Shown here: piece by piece, positions 33,845 to 42,205 of the stretch
Numbering within the stretch: position 1 is the first letter of the stretch
How the letters are laid out: every line of letters starts with the position of its first letter
Source: Actinomadura syzygii
Lineage (GTDB): Bacteria > Actinomycetota > Actinomycetes > Streptosporangiales > Streptosporangiaceae
Assembly: GCF_008085905.1 (NCBI RefSeq)
Contig: NZ_VSFF01000008.1
Location: 372,001-436,000, forward strand
Direction: 5' to 3'
Length of the DNA: 64,000 bases
Notes under the pieces: generated by a model
The model's database searches: none
Told to the model about the DNA's origin: nothing
What the model saw: only the letters and a program-made list of their open reading frames with translations
Position numbers and translations under genes: made by a program

Positions 33845-34995
33845 CCGTCCTCGCCGGTGCCCGGATCGTGCTCCCCGGCGGCGTCCACGAAGGTGACCTG
33901 CACATCTCGGACGGCGTGATCGCCGAGCCCGGAACGCCGACGGCGACCGACGGAACGACCGACGGCGAAGTGATCGACGTCGGCGGCCGCTACCTGGTCC
34001 CCGGGTTCGTCGACATGCACGTCCACGGCGGGGCGGGCGCGTCCTACCAGCTCGGACGCCCCGACGAGGCCCGCCGCGCCGCCGGGTTCCACCTGTGCCA
34101 CGGGACGACGACCACCATGGCGAGTCTCGTCACCGGCTCGCCCGAAGAACTGGCGACCGCCGTCGCGAGCCTCGCCGACCTCGCCGCGGACGGTCTCATC
34201 GCGGGCGTCCACCTGGAAGGCCCGTACCTCGCCCGCGCCCGCTGCGGCGCCCACGACCCAGCGCTGCTGCGCCTGCCCGACCGCGCCGAGTTCCGCGAAC
34301 TGGTCCGCCTCGGCCGCGGGCACGTCCGCATGATCACGATCGCGCCGGAGCTGCCGGGCGCGCTCGACCTCGTCCGGGACGCGGTGGACGCCGGAGTGAT
34401 CGCCGCCGTCGGCCACACCGACGCCACCGGCGAGACGTCCCGGGCCGCGTTCGACCTCGGCGCCCGCGTCGCGACGCACCTGTTCAACGCGATGCGCCCG
34501 CCGCACCACCGCGAGGGCGGACCTGCCGTCGCCGCGCTCACCGACCCCCGCGTGACCGTCGAGCTGATCAACGACGGGGTGCACCTCGAGCCGTCGGTCG
34601 CGCGGCTGGCGTTCGCGGCGGCCGGGCCGTCCCGCGTCGCGCTCATCACCGACGCCATGGCCGCCGCCGGGATGGGCGACGGCGACTACCGGCTCGGCGT
34701 GATGGACGTCGAGGTCCGCGGCGGCCGCGCCACGCTCGTCGGCGGGACGTCCATCGCCGGCAGCACCATCACCATGGCCGACGCGTTCCGCGGCGCCGTC
34801 GTCGGCGCGGGGTTGCCCGTCCACGAGGCGGCCGAGTCCGCGTCGCTCACCCCGGCGCGGGCGCTGGGCCTCGACTCGCGGATCGGTTCGCTGGAGCCGG
34901 GCAAGGACGCCGACCTCGTCGTCCTGGACGACGACCTCCGCGTCGTTTGGGCCATGAAACGCGGCCGCCGCGTCGAGTGCCCGAATTCTCGGTGA
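33841..34995 (+). CDS. nagA: N-acetylglucosamine-6-phosphate deacetylase
   Basis: This encodes 384 residues. The amidohydrolase barrel has DMHVHGGAG, GVHLEGPYLA (metal Glu), VGHTDATG and THLFNAM (metal His), INDGVHLEPS and the catalytic LITDAMAAAG, with the closing LGLDSRIGSLEPGKDADLVV. It deacetylates GlcNAc-6-P in amino-sugar recycling. It is divergent from a DeoR regulator, and the pair separates the molybdenum genes from rimJ-glpR, so it looks inserted. Confidence 0.94.
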   Translation: MTVLAGARIVLPGGVHEGDLHISDGVIAEPGTPTATDGTTDGEVIDVGGRYLVPGFVDMHVHGGAGASYQLGRPDEARRAAGFHLCHGTTTTMASLVTGSPEELATAVASLADLAADGLIAGVHLEGPYLARARCGAHDPALLRLPDRAEFRELVRLGRGHVRMITIAPELPGALDLVRDAVDAGVIAAVGHTDATGETSRAAFDLGARVATHLFNAMRPPHHREGGPAVAALTDPRVTVELINDGVHLEPSVARLAFAAAGPSRVALITDAMAAAGMGDGDYRLGVMDVEVRGGRATLVGGTSIAGSTITMADAFRGAVVGAGLPVHEAAESASLTPARALGLDSRIGSLEPGKDADLVVLDDDLRVVWAMKRGRRVECPNSR

Positions 34996-35038
34996 CAATC
35001 GATGGCGTCCGGACGTCCGACCAGGGAATCATGGAACC

Positions 35039-35668
35039 GTGGAACGATTGCGGGGATGGCCGGTCACCCTCGCCGAAGGTCCCGTGGGCCTGCGGCCGCT
35101 CCGGCACCGCGACGCCGCGGTATGGCGGGAACTGCGCGTCCGGAACGCGGACTGGCTCCGGCCCTGGGAGCCCACCAACCCCGAGACGCCGCTGTTCCGC
35201 AGCGGACTCGGCCCGTACCTCAGCATGGTCCACACCATGCGCCGCGAGGCCCGGCAGGGGCTCGCCCTCCCCTGGGTCGTCACCTACGACGACCGGTTCG
35301 CCGGACAGCTCACCATCGGCGCCGTCGTGTGGGGCTCGGCGCGGTCCGCGCAGATCGGCTACTGGGTCGACAAGCAGGTCGCCGGACGGGGCGTCATTCC
35401 CACCGCCGTCGCGCTCGCCGTCGACCACTGTTTCTTCACCGTCGGACTCCACCGGCTTGAGGCGAATATCCGTCCGGAGAACACCGCGAGCCGCCGGGTC
35501 GTCGAAAAGCTCGGATTCCGGGAAGAGGGAATTCGGCGCCGCCATCTGCACATCGACGGAGCGTGGCGGGACCACATCTGCTACGCCCTCACCGTCGAGG
35601 ACGTCCCCGGTGGCCTGCGCGCACGCTGGCTCGCCGAGCGTAAACAGGCATTTCCCCGGCGCACTTGA
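35039..35668 (+). CDS. GNAT acetyltransferase, RimJ-like
   Basis: This encodes 209 residues from GTG 35039. The GNAT fold includes LRPLRHRDAAVWRELRVRN, QIGYWVDKQVAGRGVIPTAV (acetyl-CoA loop) and HRLEANIRPENTASRRVVEK followed by LGFREEG. These match ribosomal-protein Ser/Ala N-acetyltransferases. In mycobacteria the equivalent gene (rimJ, Rv0995) sits between moeA1 and the glpR-like Rv0996; here it again precedes the glpR-like gene. Confidence 0.92.
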   Translation: MERLRGWPVTLAEGPVGLRPLRHRDAAVWRELRVRNADWLRPWEPTNPETPLFRSGLGPYLSMVHTMRREARQGLALPWVVTYDDRFAGQLTIGAVVWGSARSAQIGYWVDKQVAGRGVIPTAVALAVDHCFFTVGLHRLEANIRPENTASRRVVEKLGFREEGIRRRHLHIDGAWRDHICYALTVEDVPGGLRARWLAERKQAFPRRT

Positions 35669-35883
35669 GTCGGCGCTGACTTTCCGTCCGTAAGAATCCT
35701 GCGACTGAGAAGCCACGGCAAACGGAGAGTAACGGCGAGCTCGATCTCGCGACACACCGCCCCTTATGCTCGTCAACCTCTGACAGGCCCTCGTACCGTG
35801 CGGGGCGTGACCCTGCTCCCATTGCACGCTCGCGCGCCGAAAGTCGGCCCGCCGATCGGGCGTGCCCTGGGGCGGTGGAGCCG

Positions 35884-36468
35884 ATGAGCAGCGCGGTCCT
35901 TTACCTCGCCATCGTCGCCGTGTGGGCCGTCGTCCTCGTACCCATGTGGCTGCGCCGCGACACCGAGAACACGGGCATCACCCGGCTCCTCCACAAACGC
36001 GCCGACGAGGAGGAGGCGGAGGACGCCGAACCCGGGGCCGGGCCTGCTCCGGAGACCGCGCCCGAAGCGGTCCCGGGACCGCGCCCCCGCCGCCGGACGA
36101 CCCGCGCCGCCGTCATCGCCCGGCGCCGCCGCCGCACCACCGGCCTCGCGGCCCTGGTCGTCACGGCCGGGGCCGTCGTCGCGTCCGGCGTCGCCCCGTG
36201 GTGGGTGATCGCGCCGCCGACCGTCCTGTTCGCCGGCCACCTCACCCTGCTCCGCGTCGCCGTGGGCATGGACACGGCCCGCCGCCTGGCCGCCCACGAG
36301 GCCCGCGCCGCGGCGGCCCTGGCCCGCGCCCAGGCCCGCGCCGCCCGCGCCGCCGCTCAGGCCGCGGAGCCCGCCGAGACGCCTGAGTCCGCCGAGGTGA
36401 TCGAACTCGTCGCCCCCGACGACGTCTTCGACCAGTACGCCGACGACCGCCGCGCCGTCGGCGAATAA
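35884..36468 (+). CDS. GlpR/SepX-like divisome membrane protein
   Basis: This encodes 194 residues from ATG 35884 (GTG 35875 possible). One N-terminal helix (SSAVLYLAIVAVWAVVLVPMW) is followed by a polar linker rich in Glu, Pro and Arg, two closely spaced helices (about 96-130) and a long Ala/Arg cytoplasmic helix. The protein ends in an acidic motif VIELVAPDDVFDQYADDRRA. This pattern matches the actinobacterial receptor GlpR (Streptomyces SepX) that binds the gephyrin-like protein Glp and helps place FtsZ. The call relies on architecture plus synteny with rimJ and moeA. Confidence 0.8.
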   Translation: MSSAVLYLAIVAVWAVVLVPMWLRRDTENTGITRLLHKRADEEEAEDAEPGAGPAPETAPEAVPGPRPRRRTTRAAVIARRRRRTTGLAALVVTAGAVVASGVAPWWVIAPPTVLFAGHLTLLRVAVGMDTARRLAAHEARAAAALARAQARAARAAAQAAEPAETPESAEVIELVAPDDVFDQYADDRRAVGE

Positions 36469-36515
36469 CCGGTGCGCGACCACCCCTCGATGTTTGCTAA
36501 CCTTACGGAGTCCTC

Positions 36516-36589
36516 GGGGCTGTAGCGCAGTCCGGTAGCGCACCTCGTTCGCATCGAGGGGGTCAGGGGTTCAAATCCCCTCAGCTCCA
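36516..36589 (+). tRNA. tRNA-Ala (CGC anticodon)
   Basis: A 74-base cloverleaf has acceptor stem GGGGCTG/CAGCTCC (one G-T pair), D-arm with GCGCAGTCCGGTAGCGC, anticodon stem CCTCG/CGAGG with loop TTCGCAT (anticodon CGC, codon GCG) and T-arm AGGGGTTCAAATCCCCT. The discriminator A is followed by CCCA. Confidence 0.95.
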
Positions 36590-36597
36590 CCCAGGTC

Positions 36598-36631
36598 AAA
36601 GGCCGGTCCCACAAGGGGAACCGGCCTTTTT
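36598..36631 (+). terminator. Intrinsic terminator after tRNA-Ala
   Basis: AAAGGCCGGT pairs with ACCGGCCTTT (with an inner CCC/GGG extension) and a run of five T follows. It lies nine bases after the tRNA and is the clearest classical terminator of the window. Confidence 0.9.
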
Positions 36632-36879
36632 GCTCTCCGTACAGCAGCGAAATACGGCCACGGCATCAAGGCGGACCTAGCGGGCCCCACCCCCGCGCAA
36701 GTCCGGAACCGTCCGGCTCGACGCGCGGCACATCCGACACTCACGGCCCAGATCCCATCAGGGATGGGGGCCAGGTGCGTGGTCGGGCCCGCCGAGCCCC
36801 ACGGCCCGTCGCCGGCGGCGGGCCGCCACCACGTGGGACACGGGCCGCCCCCGTTCTTTCGCCTGAGCCGTGTCGTCGG

Positions 36880-37932
36880 TCAGGGGGTGACGGTCACGGT
36901 GGCGTTCATGCCGATGAGGACGTTGCCCGGGGCGTCGTCGAAGGCGATCTTCACGCCGTAGCGGACGAGGTCGCCGTCCGTGGTGGCGGACGGGTCGATG
37001 TGCACGACGCTGCCGGTGTACTTCGCGCCGGGGCGCACGGGAAGGGTGATCGAGGCGTCCTGCCCGACCTTCAGCCGGGCCACGTCGCTCTGCGAGAACA
37101 TGCCCTCCACCTGCAATTCGCTCAGGTCGCCGAGCGTGATGAAGCCGCCGGAGCTGGCGCCGGACACCTGCGCGCCGGTGGTGCCCGCGACCGTCAGCAC
37201 CGTCCCGTCGATGGGCGCGGTGATGCGGGTCCCGGCGAGCGCGCGCCGCGCTTCCTTGAGTTCGGTCTCGGCGCGGATGACCTGCGCCTCGGCCTGGCTC
37301 TGCCGTCCGGACGAGCCGTTCTGCCCGGACGAGGACGGGCTCGGCTGCCCTTGGGCGTCGCAGCCGCCGCTCGGCGCGCGCCGTGTCGTGGTGGGCGTGG
37401 GCGTGGGGCTCGGTTTCGAGGATGGCGTCCGCGACCCGGTCGCGGACGGCGCCGGTGTCGGCGAGGTCGTCACGGGCGTTCGCGTGGGCATGCCGTAGGC
37501 CGCCGCCGCGACGGTGCAACCGGCCGAGCCGCCGGAGCCGCCGGACGGTTGCCGCTGAGGCGTGTCCCGCGACTCCACGGCGGCGTCGAGGGCCGCCTCG
37601 GCCACCTGGAGCCGCTCTTTTGCCTGAGTGTCGTCCAGCCGCGCCAGCACCCGGCCCGCCCGCACTTTGTCGCCGACGCGCACGCCCAGCGCGACGACCT
37701 TGCCCGCCGTGCCGAACGCGAGGTCGCGGGTGTCGGCGCTCCGCACCGTCCCGGCGGCGGCCACGCCGTCGGACGCCTGTGCCGGGACGGGTCCCCGGGA
37801 GGACGCGGGCGACGCCTTCCCGCGTCCACTCGCCCACACCAGCGGGACTCCGATGACGATCAGCAGTGTGAACGCCAGCCAGACCGGGGTAGGGACACGG
37901 CGGAGCCGCCGTGCCAGGGCGAGTGGGTTCAT
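36880..37932 (-). CDS. HlyD/MacA-type membrane-fusion adaptor with Pro/Ser/Thr-rich insert
   Basis: This encodes 350 residues. An N-terminal anchor helix (TPVWLAFTLLIVIGVPLVWA) precedes a lipoyl half-motif (GTVRSADTRDLAFGTAGKVVALGVRVGDKV), a short helix, and the second half (RRALAGTRITAPIDGTVLTVAG) with a beta-barrel. Instead of a long coiled-coil hairpin, the tip (about 125-210) is a low-complexity Pro/Ser/Thr/Gly insert bounded by C139 and C191, which may form a disulfide. It is divergent from a second adaptor and ABC exporter; it has no transporter of its own nearby and may share that one. Confidence 0.85.
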   Translation of the reverse strand: MNPLALARRLRRVPTPVWLAFTLLIVIGVPLVWASGRGKASPASSRGPVPAQASDGVAAAGTVRSADTRDLAFGTAGKVVALGVRVGDKVRAGRVLARLDDTQAKERLQVAEAALDAAVESRDTPQRQPSGGSGGSAGCTVAAAAYGMPTRTPVTTSPTPAPSATGSRTPSSKPSPTPTPTTTRRAPSGGCDAQGQPSPSSSGQNGSSGRQSQAEAQVIRAETELKEARRALAGTRITAPIDGTVLTVAGTTGAQVSGASSGGFITLGDLSELQVEGMFSQSDVARLKVGQDASITLPVRPGAKYTGSVVHIDPSATTDGDLVRYGVKIAFDDAPGNVLIGMNATVTVTP

Positions 37933-37979
37933 GGCAGTCGAGAATGCCGCACCCGTGCCCGCGGTCCCTTTGCGGACGG

Positions 37980-38038
37980 CTGAGAATGCGGTGAGAAACG
38001 CCGTCTCCGCTTTAACGGTTTTCTCAGACGGGATTCAG
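37980..38038. promoter_or_regulatory. Candidate OmpR-type response regulator sites between adaptor genes
   Basis: On the left, the minus strand reads TTTCTCACCGCATTCTCAG, two TTCTCA boxes with 11-base spacing. On the right, the plus strand reads TTTTCTCAGACGGGATTCAG, with TCTCAG and ATTCAG also 11 bases apart. The two pairs face each other as a large dyad between divergent adaptor genes. Paired boxes with 11-base period are typical of OmpR/PhoB-family binding. Confidence 0.5.
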
Positions 38039-38072
38039 AGTCCGCCGCCGCAGGTCCGGCACTGTTCTCCGG

Positions 38073-39377
38073 GTGGATGCGCAGATCTCTCCGGGGAAGC
38101 CGCCGCCGGTGAAGGCGCCGCCGTCCCCGCCCGGGCGGGGACAGGCCGGGCATCGCCGCGGGAGGCCGGTCAACCGCCGTAAGGCGGTCGTCAACGGCGT
38201 GCTCGCGGCCGTCCTCCTGGCCACCTGCGGGTACGGCTACCTGGCGCTGTCGGACGACGGGGAGCCCGCCGCCCAGACCCGCACGGGCACCGTCTCCCGC
38301 GGGACGCTGCTGGCCACGGTCTCCGCGTCGGGTTCGGTGACCAGCGCCAAGACCGCCGACCTCAGTTTCGGGGCGTCGGGGACGGTCGAGTCCGTCGACG
38401 TCAAGGCCGGTGAGACGGTGTCCAAGGGGCAGGTGCTGGCCACCCTCGACGACACCGCCGCCCGGGACTCGGTGCGCTCCGCCAAGGCGTCCCTGGACGC
38501 GGCGAGCGAGGGCGACACCTCGACGGCGTCCGGCTACTCGACCTACGTGTCCGCGAAAGCCCAGTACAACGACGCCCTCCGGCAGCTCGCCGGGTCCACG
38601 ATGAAGGCGCCCTACGCCGGAACGATCACCGCGGTCAACGGCACGGTCGGCGGGCCCTCCGGCGGGTCGAGCGGATCGACCGGGACGACCGGATCCACGA
38701 GCTCGTCCAGCGGGCAGCCGGGCGGCGGCGGGTCCGGCGGGTCCGGCGGGTCCGGCGGGACCGGTGGGTCCGGGGGGTCGGGCTCGTCGGGCGGCTCGTC
38801 GTCGAGCGGCTCCGGATCCGGGTTCATGACGATCGCCGACACGTCCCACCTGGAGGTCGGCGCGAGCTTCACCGAGGCCGACATCACCAAGATCAAGAAG
38901 GGCCGGCCCGCCACGATCACGTTCGACGCGCTGCCGGGCGTGACCGCCTCCGGTGCGGTGACGGCGATCGACCAGACGTCCACGACGGAGAACAACGTGG
39001 TGCGGTACGGGGTGCGGATCGCCCTCACCGAGCGTCCGGACGGGGTTCGGCTCGGCCAGACCTCGCAGGTCCAGGTGACGACGGGCAAGGCGGAGAACGT
39101 CCTGTACGTGCCCGCCGCCGCCGTCCGGACGGCGGGCGGGCGCAGCACGGTCACGGTGGTCGCGAACGGGACGCAGACCGTGAAGACGGTGCAGACGGGA
39201 CTGACCGGCGACCAGGGCACCGAGATCAAGTCGGGTCTGGCCGAGGGCGAGTCCGTCCTCATCACGACCACCACCGGCTCCAGCGGCCAGAACGGCCGGT
39301 TCCCCGGCGGCGGATTCCCCGGCGGTGGCCCGGGCGGCACGCGGCTCGGCGGAGGCGGCGGGGGAGGGCGCCCGTGA
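38073..39377 (+). CDS. HlyD/MacA-type membrane-fusion adaptor with Gly/Ser-rich insert and tail
   Basis: This encodes 434 residues from GTG 38073; no clear ribosome site is seen. Domains: basic cytoplasmic N-terminus, membrane helix (about 40-58), lipoyl halves (GTVSRGTLLATVSASGSV; STMKAPYAGTITAVNGTVGG), beta-barrel and membrane-proximal domain with NVLYVPAAAVRTAGGRSTV. Residues of about 190-248 form a Gly/Ser/Thr linker encoded by TCCGGCGGG repeats, and the C-terminus ends in GGGFPGGGPGGTRLGGGG. It should connect the MacB-like permease encoded next to the outer wall layers. Its stop overlaps the ATPase GTG. Confidence 0.9.
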   Translation: MDAQISPGKPPPVKAPPSPPGRGQAGHRRGRPVNRRKAVVNGVLAAVLLATCGYGYLALSDDGEPAAQTRTGTVSRGTLLATVSASGSVTSAKTADLSFGASGTVESVDVKAGETVSKGQVLATLDDTAARDSVRSAKASLDAASEGDTSTASGYSTYVSAKAQYNDALRQLAGSTMKAPYAGTITAVNGTVGGPSGGSSGSTGTTGSTSSSSGQPGGGGSGGSGGSGGTGGSGGSGSSGGSSSSGSGSGFMTIADTSHLEVGASFTEADITKIKKGRPATITFDALPGVTASGAVTAIDQTSTTENNVVRYGVRIALTERPDGVRLGQTSQVQVTTGKAENVLYVPAAAVRTAGGRSTVTVVANGTQTVKTVQTGLTGDQGTEIKSGLAEGESVLITTTTGSSGQNGRFPGGGFPGGGPGGTRLGGGGGGGRP

Positions 39378-40180
39378 CCTCCCCCCACGACGGCGCGGCC
39401 CCCGTCCTGGACGCGCGGGACGTCGTCAAGATCTACGGGCATGGCGAGACGGCCGTGCACGCCCTGCGCGGGGTGTCCCTTGAGGTGCACCGCGGCGACT
39501 ACGTGGCGTTCATGGGCGCCTCGGGGTCCGGCAAGTCGACGCTGATGAACATCCTCGGCTGCCTGGACGTGCCCACCACGGGCAGCTACCTGCTCGACGG
39601 CACCGACGTCGGCGAGCTGACGCAGGGCCAGCTCGCCGTCCTGCGCAACCGCAAACTGGGCTTCGTCTTCCAGTCGTTCAACCTCATCCCGCGCATGAGC
39701 GCGCTGGCGAACGTGGAACTGCCGTTGGCGTACGGCGGGGTCGGGGCGTCCGAGCGGCGGCGCCGGGCGCGGGCCGCGCTCCGGTTGGTCGGTCTGGGCG
39801 AGCGCGTCGGCCACGAGCCGAACGAGCTGTCCGGCGGGCAGCAGCAGCGGGTCGCGGTCGCGCGGGCGCTGGTGACCGCTCCGGCGCTCCTGCTGGCGGA
39901 CGAGCCGACCGGCAACCTCGACACCGCCTCGACCGCGGAGGTGCTGGCGATCCTCGACCGCCTCAACGCCCAGGGGCGCACCGTCGTCGTGATCACCCAC
40001 GAGACCGAGGTCGCCGCCCACGCCAAGCGGACGCTGCGGCTGGTCGACGGGCGGATCGTCGAGGACGTCCGCAACGCCCCGGTGAACGGCCCGCCGCCCG
40101 GCCTGGCAGCCGCCGCCGACGCCACCGACCCCGGCCCGGAGCCCGCATCCGGCTCTGGTCCCGCTGAGCGGGGGTGGTGA
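39374..40180 (+). CDS. ABC transporter ATPase, MacB/LolD type
   Basis: This encodes 268 residues from GTG 39374. Walker A GASGSGKSTLMNILGCLD, Q-loop FVFQSFNLIPRMSALANVEL, signature NELSGGQQQRVAVARAL, Walker B ALLLADEPTGNLD and the switch His in VVVITHETEVA are complete. The C-terminal 40 residues are Pro/Ala-rich. With the following permease and preceding adaptor it forms a MacAB-like tripartite unit for mechanotransmission or export rather than import; no substrate-binding protein is present. Confidence 0.95.
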   Translation: MTSPHDGAAPVLDARDVVKIYGHGETAVHALRGVSLEVHRGDYVAFMGASGSGKSTLMNILGCLDVPTTGSYLLDGTDVGELTQGQLAVLRNRKLGFVFQSFNLIPRMSALANVELPLAYGGVGASERRRRARAALRLVGLGERVGHEPNELSGGQQQRVAVARALVTAPALLLADEPTGNLDTASTAEVLAILDRLNAQGRTVVVITHETEVAAHAKRTLRLVDGRIVEDVRNAPVNGPPPGLAAAADATDPGPEPASGSGPAERGW

Positions 40181-40181
40181 G

Positions 40182-41459
40182 GTGAACCGCGACATCGTGC
40201 GGTTCGCCCTGCGCGGGCTGTCCGCCAACAAGCTGCGCAGCGGGCTGACGACGCTCGGCATCCTGATCGGCGTCGCCGCCGTCATCCTGCTGGTGGCGGT
40301 CGGGAACGGCTCGTCCCGGCAGATCCAGGAGAGCATCGCGCGGCTGGGCTCGAACACGCTGACCGTCCGTCCGTCCACCACGGGCGGGGGCGGTCCGGGC
40401 GGGGCCGGGCCGCGCGGCGGGTTCCCCGGCCTCGCGGGCGGCGGCCAGCAGCAGAGCTCCGGGCCCCGGATCCAGGCCAAGGACCTGACGGTGGACGACG
40501 CCAAGGCGCTCGCCGACAAGGCCGCCGCCCCGTCGGTCAAGTCGGCGTCCCCGGTGGTGACGGCGCAGTCGGCCACGGCCGCCTACGAGGGGAGCAGCCA
40601 CGCGATCGCGCAGTTCGTCGGCAGCGGCCCGGCGTACTTCGACGCGACCAGCAACGCGGTCGGCACCGGCTCCGCCTTCACCCAGGCGGATGTCGACCAG
40701 GCCCGCAAGGTCGTGGTCATCGGGCAGACCGTTGTGGACGAGCTGTTCGGCACGGTGCGACCGGTCGGCAAGCAGATCGCCGTCAACGGAGTGCCCTTCA
40801 CGGTGGTCGGGGTGCTCAAGGAGAAGGGCTCGTCCGGCATCCAGGACTCCGACGACCTCGCCATCGCCCCGCTGGACGCCGTCCGGCAGAGCCTGACCGG
40901 GTTCGGCGGCCTCGACCAGATCGTCGTCCAGGCCACGGGACCCGACGCCACCGACGGCGCGGAAGCCGAGATCACCCAGATCCTCAACCAGCGGCACGGC
41001 GTCGGGACCGGGTCGACGGCGGACTTCAGCGTCCAGAACCAGGCCAGCCTGCAGGAGACGGCCAGCGAGTCCAGCGAGACGTTCACCGTGCTGCTCGGCG
41101 CGGTCGCCGCGATCAGCCTGCTGGTCGGCGGGATCGGGATCACCAACATCATGCTGGTCACCGTCACCGAGCGGACCCGGGAGATCGGCATCCGCAAGGC
41201 CATCGGCGCGCCGCGCCGTGCGATCCTCGGCCAGTTCCTGGCGGAGGCGATCGTGCTCAGCCTGGTCGGCGGGCTGAGCGGGGTGGCGGTCGGCGTCGTC
41301 GGCAGCCAGTTCACCGTCCTCGGCGTCGACCCCGTCATCGTGCCGAGCTCGATCCTGCTCTCCCTGGGCGTGTCGGTCGGCATCGGCCTGTTCTTCGGCG
41401 GCTTCCCCGCGGGACGCGCCGCCGGGCTGCGTCCCATCGAGGCGCTCCGCCATGAGTGA
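40182..41459 (+). CDS. MacB/FtsX-type ABC permease
   Basis: This encodes 425 residues from GTG 40182, one base after the ATPase stop. It has the MacB topology: helix 1 (LTTLGILIGVAAVILLVAVGNG), a large extracytoplasmic domain, then three helices starting near 305 (LLGAVAAISLLVGGIGITNIMLVTV), with the TRETGIRKAIGA-like coupling motif TREIGIRKAIGAPRRA. The external domain contains a GGGGPGGAGPRGGFPG linker, the same type of segment found in neighbouring proteins. Exported substrate or transmitted signal is unknown. Confidence 0.94.
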   Translation: MNRDIVRFALRGLSANKLRSGLTTLGILIGVAAVILLVAVGNGSSRQIQESIARLGSNTLTVRPSTTGGGGPGGAGPRGGFPGLAGGGQQQSSGPRIQAKDLTVDDAKALADKAAAPSVKSASPVVTAQSATAAYEGSSHAIAQFVGSGPAYFDATSNAVGTGSAFTQADVDQARKVVVIGQTVVDELFGTVRPVGKQIAVNGVPFTVVGVLKEKGSSGIQDSDDLAIAPLDAVRQSLTGFGGLDQIVVQATGPDATDGAEAEITQILNQRHGVGTGSTADFSVQNQASLQETASESSETFTVLLGAVAAISLLVGGIGITNIMLVTVTERTREIGIRKAIGAPRRAILGQFLAEAIVLSLVGGLSGVAVGVVGSQFTVLGVDPVIVPSSILLSLGVSVGIGLFFGGFPAGRAAGLRPIEALRHE

Positions 41460-41524
41460 TCCGCCATGAGTGATCCGCCCGAGAGACCGACGCCACCCGT
41501 GGTCCTGTTGATGAGGAGGCCCTC

Positions 41525-42163
41525 GTGGCCGTGAGACGACCCGTCCGCCCGAGCGACGCCCCGGCGGACGACCTGGAGGACGTGCTGAGCTCGTCCCCCT
41601 TCGAGGACGACGTGCAGACGGCGCTCGACGCCGCGCCCAGGGAGCGCCCCCGGCCGTCGCTGACCCTCGTGCTGGTCGGCGGACTGCTGCTGGCCGCCGG
41701 GTTCGTCGGCGGGATCGAGGCGAACAAGCGGTGGGGCCCGGACGGGTCCTCGCCCGGTCTGGCCGCCGTGGGCGCGCGCAACGGAACGAGCGGCGGCCTG
41801 CCCGGCGGCCTGCCCGGCGGCCTGCCCGGCGGCGGGCCCGCGGCCGGTTACCCCGGAGGCAGGGGCGCCGGTCCGGGAGGAACGGCGGGCGGCGGCCAGG
41901 TTGGGGCACAAGGCGGGTCGCAGGGCGGCGGCATGACCGTCGGGACCGTCAAGCTCGTCAGCGGCGACACCGTCTACGTGCAGACCGTGGACGGCAGCCT
42001 GGTCACCGTCGAGACCAGCGGTTCGACCAAGATCCAGATCAGCCGCGCGGGCAAGGCGTCCGACCTGAAACCGGGATCGACGGTCAGCGTGCAGGGCTCC
42101 GCCGGCTCCGCCGGCAAGATCTCCGCTACCTCCATCACCCAGGGGTCCCGTCCGGGCAACTGA
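41525..42163 (+). CDS. Membrane-anchored DUF5666-like beta-domain protein
   Basis: This encodes 212 residues from GTG 41525 with AGGAGG upstream. A cytoplasmic N-terminus with Asp/Glu clusters is followed by one membrane helix (LTLVLVGGLLLAAGFVGGI). A 60-residue Gly/Pro linker includes three exact GLPG repeats, and a small OB-like beta domain follows (GTVKLVSGDTVYVQTVDG, VTVETSGSTKIQISRAG, LKPGSTVSVQGSAG). The last domain has the DUF5666 pattern. It lies within the exporter operon and probably faces the wall. Confidence 0.8.
   Translation: MAVRRPVRPSDAPADDLEDVLSSSPFEDDVQTALDAAPRERPRPSLTLVLVGGLLLAAGFVGGIEANKRWGPDGSSPGLAAVGARNGTSGGLPGGLPGGLPGGGPAAGYPGGRGAGPGGTAGGGQVGAQGGSQGGGMTVGTVKLVSGDTVYVQTVDGSLVTVETSGSTKIQISRAGKASDLKPGSTVSVQGSAGSAGKISATSITQGSRPGN
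41795..41830 (+). repeat. Three exact 12-bp coding repeats (GGCCTGCCCGGC)
   Basis: The unit encodes Gly-Leu-Pro-Gly and lies in the linker of the DUF5666-like protein. Identity at DNA level, including third positions, points to recent expansion by slippage. Confidence 0.9.
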
Positions 42164-42205
42164 TTCCCCCAATCCCCAACCCCCTACGACCAAGGGATCA
42201 CGAAC

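Noticed and set aside
38733-38759. Repeated TCCGGCGGG units resembling a repeat array
   Set aside because: They are in-frame coding repeats of the Gly/Ser linker, with no spacers; not CRISPR.
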